64,000 nt of DNA from Bryopsis sp. KO-2023 (taxonomy: Eukaryota > Chlorophyta > Ulvophyceae > Bryopsidales > Bryopsidaceae): positions 1,488,001 through 1,552,000 of the forward strand of contig BSYQ01000009.1 of assembly GCA_030272585.1 (NCBI GenBank), read 5' to 3'. The notes beneath the pieces are model-generated. The model searched no databases and was not told the origin of the DNA. It saw nothing but the letters and a program-made list of their open reading frames with translations. The translations under genes were made by a program, and so were the position numbers. Of the stretch, positions 1 through 11,931 are shown piece after piece (the stretch's first letter is position 1; the number at the start of each line of letters is the position of its first letter).

Positions 1-48
1 ATCTGGATCCAAGTTCTCAGAGTGAATGTGTGTGTGCATTCTGGACAG

Positions 49-281
49 GTGCCTGCGACGTTTCCCTGGAGGATTTGGATGGCCAGCTGCTTCCCGAGCA
101 TTCCTCCCTCAGTAGATCGTCCCTGATGAGGAGCCTCGGCCAACTGTTTGGCAGAAAACCCACTCCAAGCGAGCCCGAAAAATTCCAGCTGGCGGAAGGC
201 TTCGAAGACTGGGGGATCCCCCCCTACCCCGAGGATTACGTCGATCCTGCCGAGCTACGGGCCGATGATTTTTATTCCTAG
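49..281 (+). CDS. 3'-terminal exon of an unrecognised gene (partial)
   Basis: A coding exon opens after an AG at 47-48 and runs to a TAG at 279-281. The rest of the gene lies left of the window. The 77 visible residues are hydrophilic: an acidic start (VSLEDLDGQLL), a short basic stretch (LFGRKPTP), then a tail rich in Pro, Tyr and acidic residues (FEDWGIPPYPEDY) ending in DDFYS. I recognise no domain. The exon is GC-richer than the AT-rich DNA after it, which supports coding. The product is unknown; the tail looks like a short linear motif region rather than a folded domain. Confidence 0.5.
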
Positions 282-2776
282 AAAATGCAAAGGAAGAATC
301 TAGCATGTGATTTGGTCCGAAAATACATTTCTCAAAGGGGCAGGATCGACCACAGAATCAGGGGAAAAAACAAGGGATATGTGAATTAGTATAACATGGT
401 AGCACAATTAATGAGTCCATGGAAATTCTATGACTAGAAACGGGTCGGGTATGGGGTTCTTCAGAGTTGAAGAATTGGTTTTTTTTTTCTCTATTCTCCA
501 ATCATTTTGTGAAGGATTGGGCAGGGGGGTTCAATGACGTATCGACAGGGCCGGCCTGCAGTTGACATTCAAACCTTGGGGCGGGAAAAATATTTGAATA
601 TTGAATTTTGGAGCTTCATAATTGGGTTTGTACCATCTTGGGGTGGGGTTTGTCTGAAATATGTCTATTTGTTGTACATTTTGCGAATAGAGGGGTAGAG
701 AAAGAGTGAGGAAGATAGAGTAAAGAGTGAGAGAGAGAGAAAGAAAAACCCACAATCAATTTATGGATACTCTCGTTGAGGGGGAAAAAATCAAAACATG
801 AGAAAAAGGCGGAGGAAACGTTTTTGAAAGGGGGAGGAAGAAAAACATGCATGAAGGAGTTTTAAGGAAGGAAAGTTTGTTTAGTGAGCACAGTTCTATG
901 AGAAGAGAAACAATGGGCTATATTGGAAAGAGTGAGTATGACTGGTTTTCTTGTCATATATATTTGCCATGTACAGAACGAGTTGACTCTATCTACCTGA
1001 GTCGATGCAAGATTTCGAAAGAGAGGTGGCGACACCACTTTGCCGGTTCTTCGATTCTGAATAATGGGAAAATTGAAGGGTTTGAGAGAATATATTTTTG
1101 TGCAATTTGCTGATTGATGAGTTGGGGATGAACCCCTAAGAATAGCTGTAATTGAAGAGAGAGAGAAGGGGGAACACAACCACCAAAAGAAAAAAAGAAA
1201 AAAAAAAGGCGAAAAAAAAGAGAAGGGGGGGATGGGGATTTTTACTTTTTCCTAACAAGAGAGACAAAAAAATGAAGCCAAAAGGGACGATGGTGGGGTG
1301 GGGTTCCTACAGGGTGTGTCGATTCTATGTCTGACTGTGCGTTGTCATCTAGACAGGGAATGGAGGCACGTGATTCTTCGTGAGTGCTCAATCTTGAGTC
1401 TGTCATCGAGTTTAAATTGGATGGCTGCGTGTTGGGGCAAACTGTCTAAAAACGTGCTCAATTCCATCAAGATATTTGACGCACAGTATGATCCAAAGGA
1501 TCAAAAAAAGAAAAAAGAAAAGAAATGAGGAAATGGAGACCTGGTGGGGGTTGTTTTTGGCTGAAACAAAAGACGATTCGAAACTCGGGAATTAAGAGTG
1601 AGGAGTGGAGTTCGGGGAAACGTATGCCGCGTGTATGTTTCTCATGTCTGATTTTCAATTCTTATTTTTGGAGATTTTTCTGGGTTTTTTTTGTTTTGGC
1701 TGTCCCTCAGGCGTCCAATCATCGTCCGATTTAACAGAAGTTTGAAAGGGTCCCAAGAAAAAAAGAAAAAGAAAAAGTGGATTTCAGAGCATAAAAAAGA
1801 AAATTAAACAAAATGCAAAAACAGGGTGGGACGGAGAGGGAGAAACTTTGTTCGAAGAGATTTGCGCATTTCTCTTAGTAGTTATGATAACTAAATTCTG
1901 ATATATTTTTTTTTATTTTCTATAAAAAAATTGAAGAGTGTTGTTATTCGAATCCTGTGTTTTTTTGATACGTTTGTTTTCTTTATTGCACAGTCAGTAA
2001 TTGGGAGGGAATTTATTGCAACGAGAAAAAAAAAGGTTGAAAAAAAAAAATCTTGCCGAGCTCTTGGTTTGAAAAAGCAAAAAAGGAAAATAGAGAGAGA
2101 AGAGAAAATAGGGGTTTGGGAAAATTTTACAGAAAAGTTTTCCAAACCCCTTGCTGAAGAGATCATTTCTTATTGCCCTGTTTTCCTGACATGCTTTCAA
2201 ACCTTGCGTCTCAGAATATGTTTTTTGTTGATTATGTTATCGGACCTTTTGCGGTTTATTAGGTCTTCTATTTATGGGCTCTTTGTAATTTCTAGCATTG
2301 ATTGAATGCATCATTGATATGTTGGAAAAAGGAAAACTGTGCCCATCTCCTTTTTTGTCAATTCTATCTGTGGTGAGGTCAAAATCTAATTCGTGGTGGG
2401 ATCAGAATTCAACATCTTTAGAATTCAACATCTTTCCACTGTTAGTGGAGAAGAAGAAGAAGAAACCTGGTCAGACGAGAAAAAAACAATGAATGACTCA
2501 CTCACCCAGAAGTGCAGGATGATTCTTGGAAACCATCCCTGAATAGGCGATTGATTCGTTAGATGCTCATGATTCACCAGCCAAAAATAAAACCTCTTAG
2601 CTGCAAGAGGTGGCCGAACCCACATGAAAACCTTCAAACGATCCCGTTCTTTCTCTCCTCTATTCTCTTGTATTGGAGTCATGTAAATTACATAGCTTGA
2701 AGTTCATTACATAACTGGACACAGAATGGATGTGTAAAGGGATGCTTGTCATCGTATCTTGGTCTTTTTCTGCAAA
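282..2776. other. AT-rich intergenic spacer
   Basis: No supported gene. The stretch is AT-rich with many A and T runs. Its open frames are low-complexity and lack consistent splice sites. It contains a small direct duplication of a 15-base unit near 2404-2435. The left part probably holds the 3' UTR of the gene ending at 281. Confidence 0.5.
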
Positions 2777-2974
2777 ATGTTCGTGCTTGCAACACTCCAG
2801 AAAAAAAAAGCAAACCTGTTTGGTGTGGGTGCTACTTTTATTTGGCCAATTGTTGTGCGTTTTTCGGTCGATCGTTTGGATGAGCGGATCCAGGCTCTTG
2901 AAGATGATGTGTGCGAGCCACCTGGTTGGACCGTCTGTCCACGCTGTGCGTTTTTCCATCCCAACCTTTGCTGA
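2777..2974 (+). CDS. Possible small protein, unrecognised
   Basis: A 65-codon ATG frame encodes a basic N-terminus, a hydrophobic stretch (FIWPIVVRF), an amphipathic acidic helix (DRLDERIQALEDD) and a Cys-rich end (CEPPGWTVCPRC, then a terminal Cys). It lies about 100 bases upstream of the SRP RNA gene on the same strand. The helix and the CxxC end look protein-like, but there is no known family, no intron signature and no clear promoter. It could equally be chance or part of a longer unrecognised gene. Confidence 0.25.
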   Translation: MFVLATLQKKKANLFGVGATFIWPIVVRFSVDRLDERIQALEDDVCEPPGWTVCPRCAFFHPNLC

Positions 2975-3070
2975 CGCGGCACTTTGCAGAACTGACATTT
3001 GCTTTGTACGCCCCACTCAACAATCGCACTGGTTTCCATTTGCGACCTTTTCAAATTCCATATGTAGGTT

Positions 3071-3357
3071 GTCGAGTGGGGTAGCGCCCACCTGTTGCCC
3101 GAGCGGGGACTGTTGAGTGTGGATCAAGGGCTCTTGCCTGCGGTCCCGTGCTGAGCGTGGATGGTTCGTCCTTGCCAAGGGGCGGGTCCACGGGGCCGAC
3201 CAGCCTGAAGGTTGGACGGTGCCGTGGGTGACGAGTCGGGCACAGCGCTAGGCGGGAAACCGAGCAGCGATCACCGGTCGCCTGCCTCGGTGGAAGGATA
3301 CCAACCAGAGCAACGCATGGGAGTCACCAAAGACGGGAACTCCGAGAGACCACTCAA
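3071..3357 (+). ncRNA. Signal recognition particle RNA (7SL/SRP RNA)
   Basis: This is the RNA scaffold of the particle that targets secretory proteins to the ER. The region is abruptly GC-rich and has the landmarks in order. Helix 3 is GTGGG...CCCAC around a GGTAGCG-type loop, followed by a TGTTG (UGUNR) turn and a short helix 4 (CCC GAGC GGG), together the Alu domain. Helix 6 is a long hairpin near 3191-3230 with CCACGG pairing to CCGTGG and CCAGCC pairing to GGTTGG. Helix 8 near 3250-3270 has the diagnostic GGAA loop followed by GAGCAG (read as AGGCGGGAAACCGAGCAGCG). The length of about 290 nt fits eukaryotic SRP RNA. The exact ends are approximate, and no long T-run terminator is visible right after it. 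Confidence 0.85.
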
Positions 3358-3834
3358 TTTATGTCCAACTACACGGAATAGGCTCCAACTATGATTTCCA
3401 GCATTCATTGAAAAGCACCTATGAGTTATTCTTAAAAAACACTGAAATACAATACGAAAAAAATGTGGATCAATAGCTTGTCCAGGAAGGAAGGGGGTGA
3501 CAACGTCTCGGGTTTACTTTCTTCTTCTCTATTTTTTGTAAATACTGGGGGGGGGGGGGTTCCACACTTCATGTTTGGTTTTCCTGACACTGTGGGAGGG
3601 GTGGGAGTTCTTTAAACCAGTCACAGAAACAACACAAGGTACCTTACGCTCATTTTCAACGTCAGGTTTTGTATTCATTGGTGTTGGGTTCACACAACAC
3701 GAAATTCAAAATTCAAACCCACCTTGGACAGCTGACTCACCAGTCCGTAGGCCCAGTCTCACACGCGCAATTGGACCGCCAACCAAAATGCGTAGAATCC
3801 TGCCCTTCCCACTCACCCTGCATCACAGTTGTCG
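3358..3834. other. Spacer upstream of the SbcD-SbcC fusion gene
   Basis: No gene seen. It includes a G-run at about 3547-3559 and a mixed-composition stretch just before the ATG at 3835, which is presumably the promoter and 5' UTR of the fusion gene. Confidence 0.4.
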
Positions 3835-6800
3835 ATGAACAAATCGTGTTTGCGACGGGTTTTGCTGTTCGTTCGTCCTCCCTTTCAAAGCCCCCGCGTC
3901 TCAGAAGCTCGAATTCCACACCTTTCAGCGTTCCCTCGCAGTTTTTCCGGTTCACTCCGCTCCGCCGGTGGCCGGCAAGGAGATGGCCAAATTTGCCATT
4001 CTGTGGCTAAAATCGGCGATGCAGATTTCGTAGCTCGCTGTCGAGATGTGTCTGGATGGGTGGTCTTTTCCGACCTCCACGTTACGAAACGAACGCTCCC
4101 TGCATGCATCGAAACGCTGCGGATCGTTCGACAAGAGGCGGAGGAGCGGGGCGCCGGCGTGCTGATGTTGGGTGGGCGATGACGACAATCATGACGACTT
4201 TTGCTCAGTTCCCCATAGATCGAAATATTCACATGATATTCCTATGAGGTGTTAAAGGAAAAGAATGAATGAACATCCTGCATGCCAAAAGCCCGCTTTT
4301 CCCTATTGTTGATTCACAACTTTTCATCCTTCATCTTTTCTTGCTGCATCTGCTGGACATAAATTTATTCGCTGCTGTTCTGGTTTTTTTTGTGTTTTCC
4401 TCCATGTGTTTAGCATCATGCGTTGTGCTTTTTCTTCCAGGGGATTTTTGGCATCATAAAGGATCATTGCCAGTTGAACCTTTGAATGCCGTGCTATCCG
4501 AGTTGCGGCCCTGGAATTTTCCGATGCTTATGCTCACAGGAAATCACGATCAGGTCAGCACAGTTTTCCTACCAGAGATGCAGCCCCATTTCTTTTTTAC
4601 AAAAAAGTTGCAACCCAATGCCACAGTGAACATCATAAAGCATAATATATAATATAATAATAATTTGTAATATATTAATGGTCATCCTTTCCTGCATGTT
4701 CAAACTTGAGACAAGCATACATACATGCATGCATGTATTCATGCATTTGATCCCTCAATTATTAAGCATCAGATAAAGCCTTACTGCTCAGGTGGATTTA
4801 AAAGGATACCTGCATGCATTGGTGCCACTGGCTGCTGGCTGCCCAAACGTGCATGTCTTCGATGAACCCACCTCATTCATGGATGCGGTGTTTTTATCCT
4901 ATCACAGCGACTCTGTGCTACTGGCAGCCATGATGGAAAAATTGGTGGACCAGAAAACGAAAGCCATGTTTGTGCATGCCGATGTGGTGAGCATCCACTG
5001 TGCGTTTTCAATGAGTGATAAAGATCGACCCCCGAAAAGCTACATTTTCTTGCAATATCATGCATTGAATTAGCATTTTAAGGGATCGATTTTCACATCC
5101 TATTAACCACGACCTTCATTGCTCCTTGATTGTTGGTATCATTGATGGACACACACATGCGATTTTTTTATTTTTAATTGGTGTTGCTCACAGATCGGGG
5201 CAATAATGAACGATACGTTCCGAGCAAAAGAAGGGCTGCATCCTGATACATTCCCCCCTCTTTTGCCAGTGTTCAGCGGTCATTATCACAAACCCCATAT
5301 CGTGGATGGAACCACGATAGAATATGTCGGATCGCCTTATCAAGGTGAGCGTTCCCTCCTTGGATGGAGTCGAGGCGATATGATCTATTGGATTGGGGGT
5401 TCCAATCCTGAAGGGCACCATTTCTTGCTCATTTCTATTCAATTATATTTAACTGCAGGAGGTCATGTGCCTTTTCTTCACCTGGTTCAGAACCCTATCA
5501 TTCCTCTGTTCGATTGCAGTTTCTCAGGCCGAAGCTGGTCAGACCAAGCATCTTTTGATCCTGGACAACGATTGGAGAGTTGTGGAAAGGAAGCCTTTGG
5601 ATGTCGGCCCGAGGCATTTCACCCTAAGAGACGTCAGTTCTGAAATTCCGGAGGACGTGAGGAAAGGCGACAGATTGAGGTGGTACATCGATGCCAGCGA
5701 TGAGGATGAAATCAAAGCTGCCGAGAAAGTGTTGAGAAGAAAAGGTGTTTTGATGGTAAACCTCAAGGGAAACGAAAACCCTCTCACAAAACAGCCCATT
5801 GATTTCTCGCTGATTTTTGGAATCAAAAATCTTTGCATCAAGTTTGAAAATTCTCAGAAGAGTGGGTTTTTTTTTCTCATCGCGTGGAAATCCTTTATTG
5901 AGGGGGTGGTTTGTTGGCAGAGGTGACGGTGGATGTTATCGTCAAACCTTCCAGCAGCGCTCCTCGCATCGAGGAGGCGGAAACTTTGCTGCCTGGTGAA
6001 TTGTTTATGAAATATGCGGAGAGCATCGAAATGACGAGTGGAGCGATCAAGAAGGGGGAACAAGTGGTGAAGGTAGGGGGAAAGCAGGGGGGGGGGGGGG
6101 CGACATATTATTTATTTTTATATAAATAATATATTTATTTATCAGCACACCTTTGACACCTTTGGGTAGCATTTCGAACATTTGGAGGTGCTTGGTCAAA
6201 TATGAGTCCCCAAATGCAGCAAATCTAGGAGGGGGCGCAGTGAATTTTCTCGACGAAAACCGATATGGTTCAATATCACTTCATGTCAGACTCCTGAGGT
6301 GGAGCTGAACGTAATGATCTTTTCGCCTTCGTTTTAAATTGTTTTGATTTCTCCCCAGGCAGTTGGCGGTGGTGACAGCTCGCTTCAGAGGACGGCCACC
6401 ACGATCAACTTCGAATCGGTCGAGGTGGAAGGATTTGGACCTTTTCTGGAAACTGTGAATTATCCGTTGGATGATGGTGGGGTAAGGGTCGTTTGTGGGA
6501 GGAACGAGGACGATTCCAGCTCGCAATCCAATGGAGCTGGAAAAAGCATGTTGGTTTCGGCTCCCTTATGGGCAATCACTGGGAGAATCGATGTTCGAGG
6601 GGAGGTAAATTTTGGCAAGCAAAACAGCAAATTTTTTATATGCACATATTTATGTACTTTTTGATGTGAAAAAATTGGCAGCATAATGATGTGATATGAG
6701 GCAGAGTGGCCAAAGACATATTCTGCATGTGTGAATGAAAACACGCTGCCAAAGGTAAAAAAAGTCCTATATCTTTTCTTATCCACCGACGTTTTTTTCT

Positions 6801-9800
6801 TCTTTCTTTTTTCCTTTTTTTTCTTTTTTCCAAAAAAAGATGAGTGGGCGGCCGACCAATGCTGACATCGTCCATGATGAAGCCAAAAGTGCGAGGGTGA
6901 AAGTCACTGGAACGGCGAACGGGGAGCCTTTCGTGGTGGAAAGGGTGGTCAAGCGAAGGGGGAAAGGGAGCCTCACTTTCTTGATGGGCGAGGAAGATTT
7001 GACCAAGGCAGAGGTCAAGATGACTCAAGCGGAGATCGATGAATTCATCCATGCTGAAACGCTGGCCAGTTTGGCTTTCTTTGGACATGGAAATGTGACT
7101 GCCCTGCTCGATGTAAGAAAAATAGACTGCTTGGTTTGAAAAGCAGCCTGCCTGTTTTTTGGGGACCATGCTTTTCCTCGTTCTATTTTTTTGTCCAAGT
7201 TATTTGAAGATGGATCCTGTTTGGTTTTTTTTTGGCATTATTTCCAGGCGAACGACACTGCGTTCAAAGCGGAGCTAGGGAAAATCGTCGATTTGGAAAT
7301 CTGGAAAAGGGCCAGGGAAGTGACTTGGAATGAGTTGAAAGACAAAGATGCTGAATTCGAGAAAGAGCTGTATGCATCCCAACTGCTGCACACCACGTTG
7401 AAAGAACTGGAAGCCAAACTGGACAGCGCCAGAAACGAAAGCCAACACTGGGAATCACTAAGAACGGAAAGACAGCATGTTTTGCAACAAAGTTGTGAAG
7501 GCAATGCCAGGTGCATGACCTGGAATCGAAATTTCCTTCTCCAAGAAAATTTATGTTCATGATGTGGACCCCCCCCCAATCCCACAAAAATAATAAAGAA
7601 TTGACTTTTAGGGAAAAACGGACTGTTGACGATCGTTGGGTTGTCTTTTTTGAAAGGTCATTGGCCAAGCACCTGATCGAAGGGCTGAACTTGGCGGAAT
7701 CGATCAAATCTTGGCTGAGTTGGGCTGAAACCCAGAACCCAACATCCTCCACACTGAACCCAGTTGCAGAAGAAGGAGCCAATTTTGGCAGCTTTGATAG
7801 TGGTGGGGGTGGCTTTGCAAGAAAAAGGGTGTTCTCTTTCTCGGTGTCTGAAAGGCCACCATGGGATGATGATTATGAATCGGAGGAGGAGAAGGAGGTT
7901 GAACAAGAAGCCGGCTCTTTTTCGGCAGCCCCCTGGGATGTGGATTTCGAATCAGAACGGACGGGAGGGTCAAAAAAACCAAGAAACGTTATGAAAACCC
8001 CCTGGGATGTGGAATTCGAATCAGAACAAGAGGAAGAACAAGAAGCTGCCTCTTCTTCGGCAGCCCCCTGGGATGTGGAGTTTGAACCAGATCAAAAAAT
8101 TGCAGCGAAAGGAAAAAGGAGAAAGTCGGTGAAGGAGGCTAGGGAGGAATCGATGTCTGTTTTGAATGGCGATGCTGGGATCGCTTCTGAAAATGGTAAG
8201 GTGGAATTTATAACTCATGAGGGTGAAAACGCTCTCCATCAAGAACTGTACCAAACAGAACGTTCGGAATAATTTACTTTTCTAGATTGTTTTATTTTCT
8301 TCGGTGTTTTTTCCCCCATGGTGCCCACCCTCTTCCTCCTTACAAATGAGTGATATCCATATATACCACTCATAGATTTTTGGCCCGTCGTTTTATTTGT
8401 ACAGTGGATTATTGCCATTGCATTTTTTAATGTTATATATAAGGAAAGAGTCTTGCATTCATCTGAGCAAAGTGTGATTCTGTTCAGATTTTTTTTTGTG
8501 ATTTTTTTTTTAAATATACTCTTTGGTTGTTGAATCTCAGTGTTTTTACCTAAAATTCGATCTACTAGACATTCTTTCAGAGAAAGTAACATTTGTTTTA
8601 CGCTTAAAAAATACCAAATCATTATTTTTTGGGGGGGGGGAGTGTGAGAGAAAAGAGTGAGAGCAACTTCGTTATTAGAAAAAAAGAAGTTATCTTTGTG
8701 TGTGGCTGAGTGGTGTTTGTGTCCAGTGGAGCTGGAAGCCATGACAGTCCTGAGAGCAAAGCTGGATGATTTTAGGAAGCGACATTTTGATCAAGAGAAA
8801 GATGCCGCCCTAAAAAAGGGTCTATTCGAGGTCAATGACCTTTCCGATCGATTCGCATTCCAATCTTGATTCAAATTTGAGCAAAGATTTTTCCAACTTG
8901 TTGAATGCGGCCAACTCTCTTGGCCACATAATGCAAATGCTGCTCTTTTTTATCTTTTGGGTTTTTTTTTCTTTTCTAAGTTTTATTTCTTTTTGTTGTT
9001 TTTTGGTTGGTCCAGGCAAGTGAAAAGGCCTACAGGTCGTATTTGCAACTGAATGCAGACAAGTCAGACACAGGGACGCTCACCTGCGACAGTTGCTTGC
9101 AAGAAATCGACTCGGCCACCTTCAAGAAAAATTGCAAAAACCTCAAGGTAGAGAAAATAGAGTTTCAAGAGAATCGCTTCTTTCATGAAAATTTTACTTG
9201 TTTCGTTCTTCGTTTTATTATGTTGGGTTTTGTTGCAATTTTCTTTTCTTTTTTTTTTTTTTGGGGGGGGGGGGAAAGAGTTGTTAGGGATGAAAAAAGA
9301 TGATCACAGTCTTCAAAAAAAGTATTGTTGTGTTTTTCCAGTCTTTCCAGTATTTGATTTTCACCTCCTTTTTTTTTTTCCTTTGAACAAAAATTAAACA
9401 ATATATTTAAAACAGATTATATATATCCACTTGCAGCCTCATAATTTTCCTAGTTTGTAGTGCGTCCCTCTGTCTGTCTGTATTCTTTTCATTTGCTTCT
9501 CTCAACAAAACTGAACCTGGTGCATTTTACAGAAATCGATGGATGCTGCCAGCTCAACATACCTCAATTCTCGGTCTGCAGCATCCGATTTATCAGAAGA
9601 GGTGGAGTTAATTTCGGAACAGCTTTCGAAAAGGGTAAAACGTTGGCAGGAAGAAGAGGCCGAATTTCGAAATGCGCAGAGGTTGGCAGAAGAGGAGGAA
9701 AAACGGAAGCGGGAAGAAGAAAAATTGCACCAAATCGAAAGAGAAAGGCGATTGGCAGCACAGCTTGAAACACAAATGAAAGCAATCAGGTGTGCGAAGC

Positions 9801-11931
9801 TGTGGTGTTTTTTTTTCCAATTTTTTTTTCGGGCGGGGGGTCAATTTAAAATTTAATTGGATATGGATTTGACAAAAAATGAGGAGGAAAAAAAAGTAAA
9901 ACTGGAGTAATGGTGCATCTCTTGTTGGATGATCTATTGTGAACAACGAAAAAATTGCTGATTCTGTTGCTTTTTGCTCTGAAAATTTTGTTAATTCGAA
10001 ACAGTCCTCCAATTAATCACCACCACAGTAGCATGCCACATAATGTTTGCAAATTTTTGAACCACATTGTGGTCACATTTTATTATTCTGCAGGGAATTT
10101 GAAGAGAAGCTGGCTCTTGCCAGAGGCAGCGTTGATCGACTTCGGGTGATGCATGGTAGAATGTTCCCAAGACTGACCAGATTTCAGCTAGAAAGCGAAA
10201 GGGTTTCGGAAAGGCAAAAGCAAGGCTCCCGAAAAACCAGCAAAAAAAATCAATGGAAGGAAATTGCAGACGTCGACCCCCTCCTGGAGAACATCCCGGA
10301 GTTGATTTCGCAAGCGGAAGAAGCTGATTATGATCTAGCATTTGAATTGGAAAATTTGTATGTGGTTAAGAAAGAGTCAAACCCACACATCGGTGAAGTC
10401 AGAAGGTGATTTTTTTTTCCCATATCAAAAAGGTATTCTTATGTTTTTGTGGAATTATTCGATCAAGAGTTTTTCGGCTAAGATGAATAATTGCTTCAGG
10501 AAAAAAATGAAATAAAATACACAAGAAATAAGGGGAGAAAAGAAAGCAATGATATTTTATATGTGAGGTTTTTAGAATTGATGTTGTTTGTTGAGGGGGG
10601 GGGGGGGGGAGCAAACTTCCTTCTTACAAAATCTGTTTCAGACGCATCTGCTTGTCATTCGAAGCATTGTTTCTTTGAAGAATGCTTTTTCAGGGAGTTC
10701 TTTTAGATATGTTGAATCCTCCATTCTGCCAGTGAATGGTTTTGCAAGGGTAATTTCTGTCTTGCAAATTCTGCAGATTCACGGAGCTCACACAAGAACA
10801 GAGCAAAAAACTCAAAAAGAGTGAGGAGGAGTCAAAGCGGTTGGGGAAAGAAAAGGAGATCCTTTCCGAGCTGGACAACGCATTCAAGCCTGGAGGGGTG
10901 TCGAGCTTCATCCTGGAAGGCATGATTTCGGATTTGCAACACAGGAGTGCCAGGTTCATCGAGCATCTCTCCCCAGGGACTTTGCTCGAGCTGAAATGCA
11001 CGAAAGCGACCAAAAACGATTCGAATTCTCTGGAACGCATCAGCAAGGTGCGAACAATTGTGGAAGTGCCGTCTGCACTGTTGCTTCAACGAAGGGAGGG
11101 GTGGAATTCGATTTTTTTTTTTCTTTCTAAAAATGGAGAAAATTCAAAGGGGGGTGATGTTCTTGAATAGCCAGAATATCAGTGTCGATGCCAACTGGAT
11201 GTAAGGGTTGCAGTTTTAGAGTTTACATATGAGTTCACATGACATGGAGGAGTGATATATATCTATATATATATATGCACACACACACAAACACATGTAT
11301 ATACATATATTTGAATTTTTGATGCCATGCTTGCAGGAATTTACGATTCGGACGGCCGGCGGTAAAGTCCGAGAGCGATCTTTGCAACAGTTCAGCAGCG
11401 GAGAAGTTCGCAGATTGGCGCTCGGCTTGAGTTTGGGATTCTCCACCCTGATTTCTGAAAGGGGCAGGCTCCGATGCAACATCATTGTGTTCGATGAGGT
11501 TCGAAAAATGCCCAAACTCACTTTTTGTCGCATGATTTTTCCACAAGTTTTTTTTTGGCGAGGATAATTTTTTTCTTCAATTCCACATTTTTTTTTCTGC
11601 TCGGAAAGAAAGCGATTGGTGAAAAGTGAAAATTCTTCTGATGATTCTTTTTGGGTATTTCTTATTTCTTATTTTTAAGTATATTTACTTTTATATATGC
11701 ACATTTCCCAAATTGACGATTTTTGTTGTGTTGTTTCGAAAGGCGTTGGGTCAACTCGACAGGGAAGGCTGTGAAAGAGTGGTTCAATTGATGGAAACCC
11801 TTCCTCAGAGCAGCACCTTTTTGGTCGGCCAAGAAGGTTCTTTTGTCATGCAATCCTTCGATGTCGTAGACTGGGTGGTGAAAAGAAACGGGGCATCCAC
11901 AGTCGAAGTGCATCCTCACAAATCCGGATGA
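3835..11931 (+). CDS. SbcD-SbcC (Mre11-Rad50-like) single-chain fusion, 17 exons, 1306 aa
   Basis: Predicted DNA double-strand-end processing enzyme with nuclease and ATPase in one chain. Exons: 3835-4171, 4441-4553, 4792-4986, 5194-5344, 5520-5744, 5921-6072, 6359-6604, 6840-7112, 7248-7510, 7657-8195, 8727-8830, 9016-9147, 9533-9789, 10094-10405, 10777-11047, 11337-11498, 11743-11931; the frame is continuous throughout. Residues 1-45 are basic and acid-poor, so may be an organelle presequence. The metallophosphoesterase has FSDLHV (78-83), GDFWHH (113), GNHD (146) and GHYH (244). The ATPase half has Walker A SNGAGKS (448-454), a coiled coil with a CDSC zinc hook (890-893), the signature SSGEVRRL (about 1210) and Walker B IIVFDE (about 1239-1244). 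The arms carry a four-copy PWD repeat insert. An AATAAA lies at 11998, 67 bases after the stop. Bacterial SbcD and SbcC are separate proteins. An organellar role is inferred only. Confidence 0.93.
11251..11311. repeat. AT and CA dinucleotide microsatellites
   Basis: Alternating TA tracts flank a CACACACACA tract within the intron before exon 16 of the SbcD-SbcC fusion gene. No function is implied. Confidence 0.7.

Noticed and set aside
3071-3357. SINE of Alu type or a processed SRP RNA copy
   Set aside because: The S-domain (helices 6 and 8) is complete, with compensating pairs and no poly-A tail or target duplication, so a genuine SRP RNA gene is more likely.
8196-8272. Stop codon at 8270-8272 that would end the fusion protein after the PWD repeats
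   Set aside because: A GTAAGG donor at 8196 removes it, and downstream exons (zinc hook, signature, Walker B) continue the ATPase in frame.
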